From a virus: a stretch of DNA of 42,293 bases. The stretch covers positions 1 to 42,293 of IMG/VR virus record IMGVR_UViG_3300036846_001009; one strand, given 5' to 3'. Numbering within the stretch: the first letter of the stretch is position 1; each line of letters starts with the position of its first letter. A model generated the notes under the pieces. That model was not told where the DNA came from. It saw only the letters and a program-made list of their open reading frames with translations, and ran no database searches. This document shows, piece by piece, positions 1-6,249 of this stretch. Made by a program: the position numbers and the translations under genes.

Positions 1-127
1 AAATTTTAGATAAATCTCTTTTACCAATATTTACTTTGATAGTTACGAAGTTATCGTAATTTGTTGTAGAGTATCCATAAGATGTTCCAGTGGAATCAAA
101 AGAAATATTTAGCTTTAGTTCTTTTTC
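1..127. repeat. Terminal direct repeat, left copy (circular overlap)
   Basis: These 127 bases are identical to 42167-42293. An exact end overlap of this length is what an assembler leaves on a circular contig, so the unique genome is 42,166 bp. It is not likely to be a biological terminal redundancy, because it falls inside a gene that reads cleanly through the joined ends. Confidence 0.93.
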
Positions 128-535
128 GCTACTACCTATTAGTTTATGATACTTCTTCTGTAATTTACTTTTTACTTCATTATGGACTAAACTTCCTTGA
201 TGAAAATATTTACACCGAATAGCATATAGTATTGTTCCATCTATTTGGTTTATATTTTGAAATATATTGTCGTCATAATTTTTATTTAGCGGAGGATTTT
301 CATATTTAAAAACATGCTCATCATACCATCGTATATATCTTTTACCTACAACATTTTTATTTGTATACTCCCTTAATTCAGGATAACAAAATTGTCCCAT
401 AATATCAGGGATTGACAAACTACAGAAAAATGCAGCATCTATCGCTTCTTTATCCAGTGCATCTTTTATTATATTCACAATTCTATTTAAAGATTGTAAT
501 ATTTCTTTATCTTCACTTTTTAATTCGTTATTCAT
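1..535 (-). CDS. HEPN-like partner of AbiF-type protein, N-terminal 178 residues (gene continues at 42166-42102)
   Basis: The gene starts at the ATG 535-533, runs leftward off base 1 and continues at 42166, ending with TAA at 42104-42102. Joined, it encodes 199 aa. Its start overlaps the stop of the AbiF-like gene (ATGA, 4 nt), so the two are translationally coupled. Residues 107-112 read R-C-K-Y-F-H followed by Q-G, an R-x4-H motif like the catalytic motif of HEPN ribonucleases. The segment before it is helical and charged; the last 60 residues look beta-rich. I recognise no named family. The motif and the coupling suggest a partner or second effector of the AbiF-like protein. The reading frame is certain; the HEPN assignment is an inference from one motif. 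Confidence 0.8.
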   Translation of the reverse strand, partial: MNNELKSEDKEILQSLNRIVNIIKDALDKEAIDAAFFCSLSIPDIMGQFCYPELREYTNKNVVGKRYIRWYDEHVFKYENPPLNKNYDDNIFQNINQIDGTILYAIRCKYFHQGSLVHNEVKSKLQKKYHKLIGSSEKELKLNISFDSTGTSYGYSTTNYDNFVTIKVNIGKRDLSKI

Positions 536-1497
536 TTGATGAATCCTTTTTTGTGGGGACGGTTAGTTATTTTTGGACTTTTTGGAAATAATTCACTAAG
601 GCAATTATGACCTTTGAAACCTAAAGTTTTTGCAATATTGTTATCTCTAGATATGATTGTAGAAACAGGAGAATATATTTTATTGAAATTATAGTTAGGA
701 TTAACTTTTAACATCATTCTATTTATTATACATAAAATAACCGCGATTCTATCTGTGTATTTTCCGTCAGAAAACTGAAACAATAGAGGTCGCCACTCCT
801 CAATAATTGTAGGTGTTGTGTTTAGCTTTATATCAATAATATTAGCATTGTGAGCACAAATATTCCGGACAAACTTTAAGCACTTTATCCAAGAAATAAA
901 TTCTTTTGGAGTACAATCATAACAGTCAGCAATTCGCTTAAGATTATTATTAGACATTAACTCAAGTAAATGAAGGATATCTCCGAAAGTAAGAATATCA
1001 GTAGCTAACCATACTGTTGGAAGATTTTTCTCGTTTAAATTTCTTTTGTCTCTGATATCACGAGAATTAGATGTTCTCATTTTGGCTTTTAAACGATAGA
1101 TAAAGTTTTTTTGTTGATCATTTAAATAGTGCTTACAATACTCTTCTCTATTGCACCAAGAAGAGAAGTCTAAATAAGTGAATGGTCCATGAAAACCTAA
1201 TGTGTTAGAGAACTTTGTTTTTATAGAAACTTCAATTTCTTCAATTGAATGGAGTAAGTATACTCGTAAGTTTTTATCTTGTAGATATCTTGTGATGACA
1301 TCTCGGAATCTAATTCCATCATAAATTAATTCTTTGTTAACAACCTTTGCAAGAGGATAAGCAGCTTCTTTAATTCTATAGTATCCTATCTGCTGAATCA
1401 TCGATTCTGCAAATTCCCAATTATCGAATGTCATTCCTCTACTTTGCAATTTTTCTAATTGTTTCATGTAGGATAAAGGTTCAGGCGTACTTTCCAA
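532..1497 (-). CDS. Abi_2 family (AbiF/AbiD-like) HEPN abortive-infection protein
   Basis: A 321-aa protein with the layout of the Abi_2 (AbiD/AbiF) family: an N-terminal I-G-Y-Y-R block (37-41), an I-L-T-F-G-D block (168-173), and the HEPN ribonuclease motif R-N-I-C-A-H at 211-216. Members are phage-resistance proteins or toxins thought to act by cleaving RNA. The start is TTG 1497-1495, placed 8 nt after a strong AAGGAGG. A short hairpin RNA with its own promoter and U-tract lies immediately upstream, as described for abiF loci, and a second gene follows with a 4-nt overlap. In the prophage this operon lies between the lysis genes and attR, where conversion genes usually sit. The family call is firm; activity against phages and control by the RNA are inferred. 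Confidence 0.85.
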   Translation of the reverse strand: MESTPEPLSYMKQLEKLQSRGMTFDNWEFAESMIQQIGYYRIKEAAYPLAKVVNKELIYDGIRFRDVITRYLQDKNLRVYLLHSIEEIEVSIKTKFSNTLGFHGPFTYLDFSSWCNREEYCKHYLNDQQKNFIYRLKAKMRTSNSRDIRDKRNLNEKNLPTVWLATDILTFGDILHLLELMSNNNLKRIADCYDCTPKEFISWIKCLKFVRNICAHNANIIDIKLNTTPTIIEEWRPLLFQFSDGKYTDRIAVILCIINRMMLKVNPNYNFNKIYSPVSTIISRDNNIAKTLGFKGHNCLSELFPKSPKITNRPHKKGFIK

Positions 1498-1517
1498 AAT
1501 AGCAACCTCCTTAAAAT

Positions 1518-1577
1518 AAAAAAAGCCCTCACCTCAGAACGTATCTGCCTTAAAGGAGTGAGAGCGTTGGCATATTT
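1518..1577 (-). ncRNA. Candidate abiF-type small RNA upstream of the HEPN gene
   Basis: A leftward transcript from the promoter at 1584-1611 would start near 1577. Bases 1558-1565 (GCTCTCAC as RNA) pair with 1525-1532 (GTGAGGGC) in an 8-bp stem. Inside is a small hairpin, CAGA/TCTG with loop ACGTA at 1535-1547, and the stem is followed by seven U (1524-1518), so the RNA would terminate about 20 nt before the Abi start codon. The size, stem over a U-tract and position resemble the structured abiF RNA motif known upstream of abiF genes. Whether it inhibits or guides the HEPN protein is inferred. Confidence 0.65.
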
Positions 1578-1583
1578 ATTTTT

Positions 1584-1611
1584 AATATACCATTATTTTA
1601 TTGGATGTCAA
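1584..1611 (-). promoter_or_regulatory. Promoter of the Abi small RNA/operon
   Basis: On the minus strand a perfect -35 TTGACA (1611-1606) and a -10 TATATT (1589-1584) are separated by 16 bp. The start would lie a few bases before the hairpin RNA. Read-through of the RNA's terminator would be needed to express the Abi gene from here, which gives a simple way to keep its expression low. Confidence 0.7.
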
Positions 1612-1699
1612 TCGTTTTGATAAATATTTCAGATATTGCCATTACAAATTAAAATTGTTTAATGGCCCACCTTCAAATTAATAAAATTGTATCAATCAT

Positions 1700-1732
1700 A
1701 AAAATAGCACAGCATATTCTCATATGTCGTGC
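1700..1732 (-). terminator. Terminator of the SOS-box cassette
   Basis: Minus strand: GCAC-GA-CATAT, loop GAGA, ATATG-CT-GTGC, followed by TATTTTTA. It lies about 70 nt after the stop of the third cassette gene and separates that operon from the Abi promoter. The two central mismatches weaken the stem. Confidence 0.55.
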
Positions 1733-1802
1733 AAGTGGAACTATGTTCCGTCATCATAATAATTATGATATAGTAATTCACTCAAAAGGCAAAGTAAAAC
1801 AC

Positions 1803-2060
1803 TTATAGAATATTTATCTTTTCAAATTCAATCATAATCTTCGTCTTGCCAACCACCGAATACTTCTTTACAACAAACTGTTTGCGATCGTTATACTCAC
1901 CAGCAACCACAATTTGCATTCCTTCATCCACATCGGCTAGGAAGTTTAAACTATGCGCTGCAATTAAACAGTTCACTCCATCAAGCGAGAACCGCACCAA
2001 AGGGGTCTTGCTCATCTTCAACACTCGTATCTTCGAAACTACACCTTTCAATGATTTCAC
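1803..2060 (-). CDS. Small protein of SOS-box cassette, OB-fold-like (third gene)
   Basis: I choose the GTG at 2060, eight bases after GGAGG, giving 85 aa; an in-frame ATG at 2087 lies further upstream without a better site. The sequence alternates short beta-like blocks: a start G-V-V-S-K-I-R, then L-V-R-F-S-L-D-G, I-V-V-A-G-E-Y-N and F-V-V-K-K-Y-S-V. This pattern is typical of small OB-fold nucleic-acid-binding proteins, but no family is recognised. It overlaps the preceding gene by 80 nt in another frame. It is last in a three-gene leftward unit under a promoter with a LexA box, so expression after DNA damage is expected. Confidence 0.65.
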   Translation of the reverse strand: MKSLKGVVSKIRVLKMSKTPLVRFSLDGVNCLIAAHSLNFLADVDEGMQIVVAGEYNDRKQFVVKKYSVVGKTKIMIEFEKINIL

Positions 2061-2247
2061 ATTGATCGCCTCCGTATTTTTGCACATAATAATGACAATC
2101 AGTTTTGACTAATGTGACGGCAACATAAAACTCTACACAGCGAGTTCCAAATAAGTACTCCTGGGATTCAGAAATCGAGTTCGGAAATTCATTTATAAAC
2201 TCAGAAAGAGATAGGTAGCCTTGCTCATATTGAGTAATAAGATTCAT
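1981..2247 (-). CDS. Small acidic protein of SOS-box cassette (second gene)
   Basis: An 88-aa acidic protein whose ATG (2247) comes one base after the stop of the first gene, with a purine-rich GGGCGGGAA site just before it. The N-terminus looks helical (Y-L-S-L-S-E-F-I-N-E-F) and the tail is rich in D and E. No family is recognised. The last 80 nt are shared with the next gene in a different frame, so either the overlap is real or one of the two ends or starts differently. Order and spacing make it co-transcribed with its neighbours from the LexA-box promoter. Confidence 0.6.
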   Translation of the reverse strand: MNLITQYEQGYLSLSEFINEFPNSISESQEYLFGTRCVEFYVAVTLVKTDCHYYVQKYGGDQCEIIERCSFEDTSVEDEQDPFGAVLA

Positions 2248-2248
2248 T

Positions 2249-2539
2249 TCAGTTCCCGCCCGGTTTGTATTTTATGTTAGGATCGTATTTTCGGAGAATC
2301 TCGTCTTGTGTTCTTACGTGATCGAACAGATAATTGTCTCCTTCTTTCTTAAATACATAAGCTAATTCTTTTGGGTAACCACTATAGCTTGATGGCACGG
2401 TAAAGTAGGGTTTGCCGAAGTTCTCTATGGTTCTAACAAATTGATCGTACAATAAGTGAGCTGGACCCATGCGTTCGACGAATTCATAATAGTAACGCTC
2501 AAAGGCATACGTCCGCTGGTGCGCAAGTGGTATTTGCAT
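2249..2539 (-). CDS. Small protein, first gene of the SOS-box cassette
   Basis: The ATG at 2539 follows AAGGAGTG by 6 nt and gives 96 aa; a TTG six codons upstream would place the ribosome site inside the gene, so I reject it. The N-terminal half is aromatic and helical (Y-A-F-E-R-Y-Y-Y-E-F-V-E-R-M), the rest is mixed. No family is recognised. It is the gene closest to a near-consensus promoter with a LexA box in its spacer. SOS control of a small operon beside attP could mean a role in prophage induction or damage tolerance; the sequence does not say which. Confidence 0.7.
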   Translation of the reverse strand: MQIPLAHQRTYAFERYYYEFVERMGPAHLLYDQFVRTIENFGKPYFTVPSSYSGYPKELAYVFKKEGDNYLFDHVRTQDEILRKYDPNIKYKPGGN

Positions 2540-2559
2540 ATCAATCACTCCTTGCAAGA

Positions 2560-2588
2560 ATTATAAGAACAAACGTTCGTTTTGTAAA
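2560..2588 (-). promoter_or_regulatory. Promoter with embedded LexA (SOS) box
   Basis: Minus strand: -35 TTTACA (2588-2583), 17-bp spacer, -10 TATAAT (2565-2560). The spacer contains CGAACGTTTGTTCT (2579-2566), which keeps both GAAC/GTTC half-sites of the Gram-positive LexA operator (CGAAC-N4-GTTCG). LexA bound here would cover the space between the two promoter elements, so the downstream genes should be off until DNA damage. Confidence 0.8.
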
Positions 2589-2671
2589 GCGAACAGAAAA
2601 AATTATTAAAGTAAAAAAGCCTAACACAGGCTTTGAAAACTATGTATGTTGTTTCGTTTCATGCTGGCGGA

Positions 2672-2933
2672 TTGACTACCCCTTGACTACCCCGAAAAGA
2701 AATCAAGAGAAATTATAGAGTATATGACAATACTAAAAAAACTGAATTTAAACTAATTGAGAAATACTAGACCTTATTAATAAATTCAAAGATATGAAAT
2801 ACGGTCTCAAAGACAACAACGCTGCAGAATAAGACAAACATTGTCCAAGGGCTGTTTTATCAGCTTTCTAGAGGTTTTCCTATTTATAGGGAAACCTCTT
2901 TTTTTTACATTTGACTACCCCATTGACTACCCC
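2672..2933. other. Probable attP region with paired integrase arm sites
   Basis: Next to the 3' end of int, the 11-mer TTGACTACCCC occurs four times in the same orientation: 2672-2682, 2683-2693, 2911-2921 and 2923-2933. The two tandem pairs flank about 217 bp and look like arm-type binding sites for a tyrosine integrase; the right pair lies inside the int C-terminal codons. The core should be between them. Bases 2761-2832 read on the + strand as 23 sense codons ending in TAA, and a + strand terminator follows at 2871-2906, with no phage gene leading into it. This looks like the 3' end of a host target gene carried in attP. The exact core cannot be fixed without attB or attL/attR. Confidence 0.65.
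2871..2906 (+). terminator. Terminator in attP, reading rightward
   Basis: GAGGTTTTCC (2871-2880) pairs with GGGAAACCTC (2889-2898), one G-U pair, loop TATTTATA, then eight T. It works only on the + strand, yet no rightward phage gene precedes it. It may be the terminator of the bacterial gene into which the phage integrates; it would also shield int from rightward transcription. Confidence 0.75.
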
Positions 2934-4104
2934 TAGTATTTTTATCTGGATCTGGGCTGCCGTTTGCCATGAAGTTTGCAAAGTCATGAGCAGTTTTTTC
3001 TTTTCTTTGTTCAGTTACGTGAGCATATATGTTCATAGTAGTTTTAATATCAGTATGGCCCATTCGTTCCTGCACGTCTTTTATTGAAACACCTGCTTCA
3101 AATAGTAAACTACAATGAGTATGTCTAAATCCGTGGACAGTCATTTTAGGCAAATTATTTTCTTTCAGGATTTTCGAAAGATTATGGTTCAGGTAATCTA
3201 GATAAAGCGGTTTGTTTTCAGTAGAAGGGAAGAGCAATTGCTCTTGAGATAATGAGTTTATGCCAAACTGAAAAAGAAATTTTTGTTGGTGTAATTTCCA
3301 TTTTTTTATCAGACCCAGCGTCTCATCATCCAAAGAGATAGTACGAATACTTTTTCTTGTCTTCGGCGGCTGAAAAACTAACTCCCAATTCTGAATAGTT
3401 GCTAGAGTTTGTTTGACGGTAAGAGTTTTCTTATCGAAATCAATATCTTTCCAACGTAACGCATGCAATTCTCCTTTGCGAAGACCCGTATACCCAAGAA
3501 TTCGAAACATCACAAATAATTGTTCTGAATAATTTTCTTTTACCACCGACAAAAAAGTAAGCAACTGTTCACGATCATAGAAAGGAGCGATGTAGTCCTC
3601 TTCATCTACTTTTTGCTGTTTTTTTGGTCGAATTACACCATCCATTGGATTATTATTGAGTAACCGGATATTGATAGCATAATTGAATACTGATGTCGTG
3701 ATACCGATTAAGTTGGAGTATTTTTTGTAGTAACTAAACCAATGATTTACTTGTTTTTGACAAAATTGAATAGTAATCTTACTCATTCGGATATGACCAA
3801 ATAAAGGGAGAATGTGTTTGTTTATCGCAACTTTTTGAATAGTGTAAGTACTAGCTTTGACTGTGTTTCTGTATTGTTCTAACCACATATTGCATACTTC
3901 TTCAAATGTTTTTGTTGTTTCAGTGATGAAATCAGGTTCTTTTGATTCTAGTTGTAAACGAGCAAGTGCAAGCTTTGCCTCTTGCTGTGTTTTAAACCCT
4001 CGTTTCGTTGTTCGTTTCTTTTTACCAGAAATAGGGTCAACGCCTAAGTATATCTGAAACATATAGGCGGTAGATCCATCTTTCTTCTTATACTTTTTTA
4101 TCAT
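2905..4104 (-). CDS. int: Tyrosine-type site-specific integrase
   Basis: A 399-aa phage integrase that recombines attP with the host attB. The N-terminus has the short arm-binding domain common in Gram-positive phages (about 1-55), followed by the helical core-binding domain (about 65-165) and the catalytic domain (about 175-375). The catalytic residues are visible: R209 in T-G-L-R-K-G-E, H324 and R327 in H-G-F-R-H-T-H, H350 in G-H-T-D, and the nucleophile Y360 in M-N-I-Y-A-H. The ATG at 4104 follows AAAGGACG. The last codons overlap one pair of arm-type repeats. The gene lies last in the leftward lysogeny block, but 140 nt away from the lipoprotein gene, so it may have its own promoter. Confidence 0.96.
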   Translation of the reverse strand: MIKKYKKKDGSTAYMFQIYLGVDPISGKKKRTTKRGFKTQQEAKLALARLQLESKEPDFITETTKTFEEVCNMWLEQYRNTVKASTYTIQKVAINKHILPLFGHIRMSKITIQFCQKQVNHWFSYYKKYSNLIGITTSVFNYAINIRLLNNNPMDGVIRPKKQQKVDEEDYIAPFYDREQLLTFLSVVKENYSEQLFVMFRILGYTGLRKGELHALRWKDIDFDKKTLTVKQTLATIQNWELVFQPPKTRKSIRTISLDDETLGLIKKWKLHQQKFLFQFGINSLSQEQLLFPSTENKPLYLDYLNHNLSKILKENNLPKMTVHGFRHTHCSLLFEAGVSIKDVQERMGHTDIKTTMNIYAHVTEQRKEKTAHDFANFMANGSPDPDKNTRGSQWGSQM

Positions 4105-4121
4105 TATTTATCGTCCTTTCT

Positions 4122-4140
4122 TGCCCGCCAGCATGTAGAA
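4122..4140 (+). repeat. 19-bp repeat, copy 1
   Basis: TGCCCGCCAGCATGTAGAA, identical to 6563-6581, lies in the leader of int. Its central 11 bases (CCGCCAGCATG) occur again in inverse orientation at 2660-2670, right beside the left arm sites. A repeat this long is not expected by chance; see the finding on its possible role. Confidence 0.8.
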
Positions 4141-4208
4141 CGAGGTGGCATCACTCCTTTCAATTTGGTATAATTATGTACAACAAATAAACATCAGTTT
4201 TTTGTTAG

Positions 4209-4247
4209 CACGCTCCTTGACTGCCAAGAAAGAGGGGCGTGTTTTTA
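4209..4247 (+). terminator. Rightward terminator-like hairpin after the lipoprotein gene
   Basis: CACGCTCC (4209-4216) pairs with GGGGCGTG (4234-4241) and is followed by TTTTTA on the + strand; no U-tract follows on the minus strand. It overlaps the end of the leftward lipoprotein gene and would stop transcription entering the lysogeny block from the int side. It has no obvious rightward gene to serve. Confidence 0.5.
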
Positions 4248-4901
4248 TTTTTCAATCGGAACATTAAATTCAATTGAAGATCCGTACATCTCAGATGAGA
4301 ATGTGAGTTTCAAAGTTTCACTGGGATTAGCTAGCAAAACCGTAGATGTGGCCATTTCTGCTTCACCATCATTTATTTCATATATATCTGGATTGGTATT
4401 ACCGTTTTGATCTAAATCATAAAAACCAAATTCTACAAGTGATCCACCTTGATCTTTCCACCCCCCAACACTGTTTATTCCGAGTTCGTCAATAATTTTT
4501 TGATTATCCAAATAAGGCATACCCAAAGATTCTCCGCTTGAATTTTTCATAAGTAATGTTATACTTACCGCTTGATTCGCTTTACCATTAGAATAGAAAT
4601 CTAGATTATTCTCATTATTAGTTTGCTCATTTTTAGCTTTTTCGGTGACATCTTTAACCTCAGTAATCTCTATTGTGTACATAATTTTATCATTATACTT
4701 AATTTCGCCAGGAGTGTTTATTTTTGTGATTACATTTTCCTCCGGTTGATTTGATAAAGATGTATTCTCTGATATTACTGTTTCAGATGTTGTTGAAGTG
4801 CTAACGCTTTTATCAGAAGAATAACTAGTCGTATCTTTATTATTACTACATCCAGAAAGTAAGAAGATACTAAACAAAATCCCAAAAACAACTTTTTTCA
4901 T
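4245..4901 (-). CDS. Surface lipoprotein, candidate superinfection-exclusion protein
   Basis: A 218-aa lipoprotein: a charged start M-K-K, a hydrophobic stretch, and the lipobox L-L-S-G-C with the lipidated cysteine at 18. A low-complexity Ser/Thr linker (about 19-55) leads to a beta-rich domain of about 150 residues resembling the Ig-like DUF4352/DUF5067 lipoproteins. It would be anchored outside the membrane. RBS GAGGAAAG precedes the ATG. It follows the repressor and ImmA-like genes by 31 nt, so a lysogen should express it. A lipoprotein at this place in prophages (as Ltp of phage TP-J34) blocks DNA entry of related phages; that role is inferred here. Confidence 0.8.
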   Translation of the reverse strand: MKKVVFGILFSIFLLSGCSNNKDTTSYSSDKSVSTSTTSETVISENTSLSNQPEENVITKINTPGEIKYNDKIMYTIEITEVKDVTEKAKNEQTNNENNLDFYSNGKANQAVSITLLMKNSSGESLGMPYLDNQKIIDELGINSVGGWKDQGGSLVEFGFYDLDQNGNTNPDIYEINDGEAEMATSTVLLANPSETLKLTFSSEMYGSSIEFNVPIEK

Positions 4902-4932
4902 TTTCTTTCCTCATTTCATTCTATAGGCTTTT

Positions 4933-5409
4933 TTATCCATAGATATTTAATGGTTCTACAAAAATAGATTCGGTATCGAATCTGAACTTATAGTTTCGAT
5001 AATAATGATTAGTACCGTATTTATTGAAATAATGGATTAATGCATCCTCTAGAAATTCCACAGTAACATTGAGAAATTCACTACACTCAAATTTGGTATT
5101 ACATCCATTTAATGCGCAGTTCAAAAGATCATCTAAAGTAATGATCATCTCAATCCCATATCTTCGTGCCTTCCATTCTTCCTTCCAAGCACCTGGGGCT
5201 GTGTAATCAAGAATATTCCCAACAGTTCTTTTGTAATGACCGTATTCTTCAGCCAAAACCACTTTCTTTTTTCTATTAGTATTATTTTTTTCCAGATATA
5301 TTCTCCCATTTCTATATAGAGAGATAAAGCCAGTTTCACTTTCAATGGGGCCTTCGATAACTGGTAATTCGTTAGCAACATCTGCGATAAGATTTTCGAA
5401 ATCATCCAT
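4933..5409 (-). CDS. ImmA/IrrE-like (DUF955) putative metallopeptidase
   Basis: A 158-aa protein of the ImmA/IrrE family, cytoplasmic peptidases that in ICEBs1-type elements cleave the immunity repressor. I start at ATG 5409, seven bases after AGTAGG. The zinc motif region reads E-E-Y-G-H (54-58) where HExxH is expected, so the first histidine is replaced; this variant is common among phage members and may still fold around metal or act without it. Downstream, G-N-I-L-D-Y and W-K-E-E-W-K-A-R-R fit the family. It lies 8 nt after the repressor gene, which lacks its own peptidase domain, so the two probably form an induction pair. Confidence 0.85.
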   Translation of the reverse strand: MDDFENLIADVANELPVIEGPIESETGFISLYRNGRIYLEKNNTNRKKKVVLAEEYGHYKRTVGNILDYTAPGAWKEEWKARRYGIEMIITLDDLLNCALNGCNTKFECSEFLNVTVEFLEDALIHYFNKYGTNHYYRNYKFRFDTESIFVEPLNIYG

Positions 5410-5417
5410 AAACAAAC

Positions 5418-5873
5418 CTACTTTTTATCAAATTTTCGATCTAATTCATCGAGGAAGGAATTAATTTTTTTGAATTCTTCTTTTGATACTTTTTTGTTAG
5501 GATCATCAGAATGGGCAGCGATAGTAAATATCTCCTCATTTCTTTGCTGTTCGTAAAGTTTAAAGGTAGCAAAATCTAGAACTTCTTTTTTACGTTTAAT
5601 ATCAAGCTTATTAAAAATTGAAATAATAGACTCCGAGTCCTTTGAAAAAGTTACTACATTGGAATGATCTGTAACATAATCAAATAATTGCTGAGGGGAT
5701 ACTCCGAGTGCTGATGCATATGTGGCAATATCCTTTTCCGTGATAGCCCTATTCTGATTTTCGTGATTAGAAATTGTATTCTGGCTAAATCCAGTTAGTT
5801 TACTCAAATCTGATTGAGTCATACCCTTTTCTTTTCTAAAAGATTTAATAGCAGGTCCAAGTAGGTTTTTCAA
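5418..5873 (-). CDS. CI-like phage repressor (HTH_XRE)
   Basis: A 151-aa protein with an N-terminal XRE-type HTH (about 8-62; M-T-Q-S-D-L-S-K-L-T-G-F-S-Q-N-T-I-S is the helix-turn-helix core) and a short helical C-terminus without an S24 peptidase. The start is TTG 5873, six bases after GGAGGG. It should hold the prophage silent by binding the TATCTC-N5-GAGATA operators between it and the Cro-like gene. Lacking self-cleavage, it likely depends on the adjacent ImmA-like protein, or on an antirepressor, for induction. Confidence 0.92.
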   Translation of the reverse strand: MKNLLGPAIKSFRKEKGMTQSDLSKLTGFSQNTISNHENQNRAITEKDIATYASALGVSPQQLFDYVTDHSNVVTFSKDSESIISIFNKLDIKRKKEVLDFATFKLYEQQRNEEIFTIAAHSDDPNKKVSKEEFKKINSFLDELDRKFDKK

Positions 5874-5898
5874 AGTTTACCCTCCGTTCTATGATAAA

Positions 5899-5927
5899 AA
5901 TATATCACATTGCGATAAATGTGTAAA
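5899..5927 (-). promoter_or_regulatory. Leftward lysogeny promoter PL with weak operator
   Basis: Minus strand: -35 TTTACA (5927-5922), 17-bp spacer, -10 TATATT (5904-5899), upstream of the repressor gene. The spacer contains TATCACATTGCGATA (5903-5917), a degenerate version of the operators to its right, which would allow autoregulation or Cro binding. Confidence 0.75.
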
Positions 5928-5931
5928 TAAA

Positions 5932-5948
5932 TATCTCGTAAGGAGATA
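5932..5948. promoter_or_regulatory. Operator, copy 2
   Basis: TATCTC-GTAAG-GAGATA, a perfect 6+6 bp inverted repeat between PL and PR. It shares both half-sites with the operators at 5965 and 6250. Confidence 0.85.
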
Positions 5949-5956
5949 AATATTCC

Positions 5957-5985
5957 TTGACGAGTATCTCGTTATGAGATATAGT
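5957..5985 (+). promoter_or_regulatory. Rightward early promoter PR with operator in its spacer
   Basis: -35 TTGACG (5957-5962), 17-bp spacer, -10 TATAGT (5980-5985). The operator TATCTC-GTTAT-GAGATA (5965-5981) fills the spacer, so repressor bound there must block RNA polymerase. The Cro-like gene starts 24 nt downstream. Confidence 0.88.
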
Positions 5986-6008
5986 TTTGTTGAAAGGAGG
6001 AATGAACA

Positions 6009-6242
6009 ATGTCTTCAAAAGTCGATAAAAAGCACCTTAAAATAGAGTTCCTTGTACCAAAGGAGAAGTTACGAGCTGCGCGAAGGGCAAAAGAACTAAA
6101 GACAAGTGAAGTAGCTGAGATCATTGGGATTTCGAGAGAACAGTATGAAAAGAAAGAAGCTGGGAAATATCCTTTTCAAGATTACGAGATGATGGTGATT
6201 TCAAATTACTTTGAACAACCAGTTACAAGTTTATTTTTTTAA
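6009..6242 (+). CDS. Cro-like regulator (HTH_XRE)
   Basis: A 77-aa protein with one XRE-type HTH covering about 18-65 (R-A-A-R-R-A-K-E-L-K-T-S-E-V-A-E-I-I-G-I-S begins it). The ATG follows AAGGAGG; an ATG six bases earlier is too close to the site. As the first gene of the PR transcript it is placed like Cro, which would repress PL and favour lytic growth. An extra operator copy directly follows its stop codon. Confidence 0.88.
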   Translation: MSSKVDKKHLKIEFLVPKEKLRAARRAKELKTSEVAEIIGISREQYEKKEAGKYPFQDYEMMVISNYFEQPVTSLFF

Positions 6243-6249
6243 AATGAAA

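Noticed and set aside
2527-2718. Rightward 63-codon frame over the SOS promoter and arm sites
   Set aside because: No ribosome site, poor composition and overlap with clear regulatory sequence.
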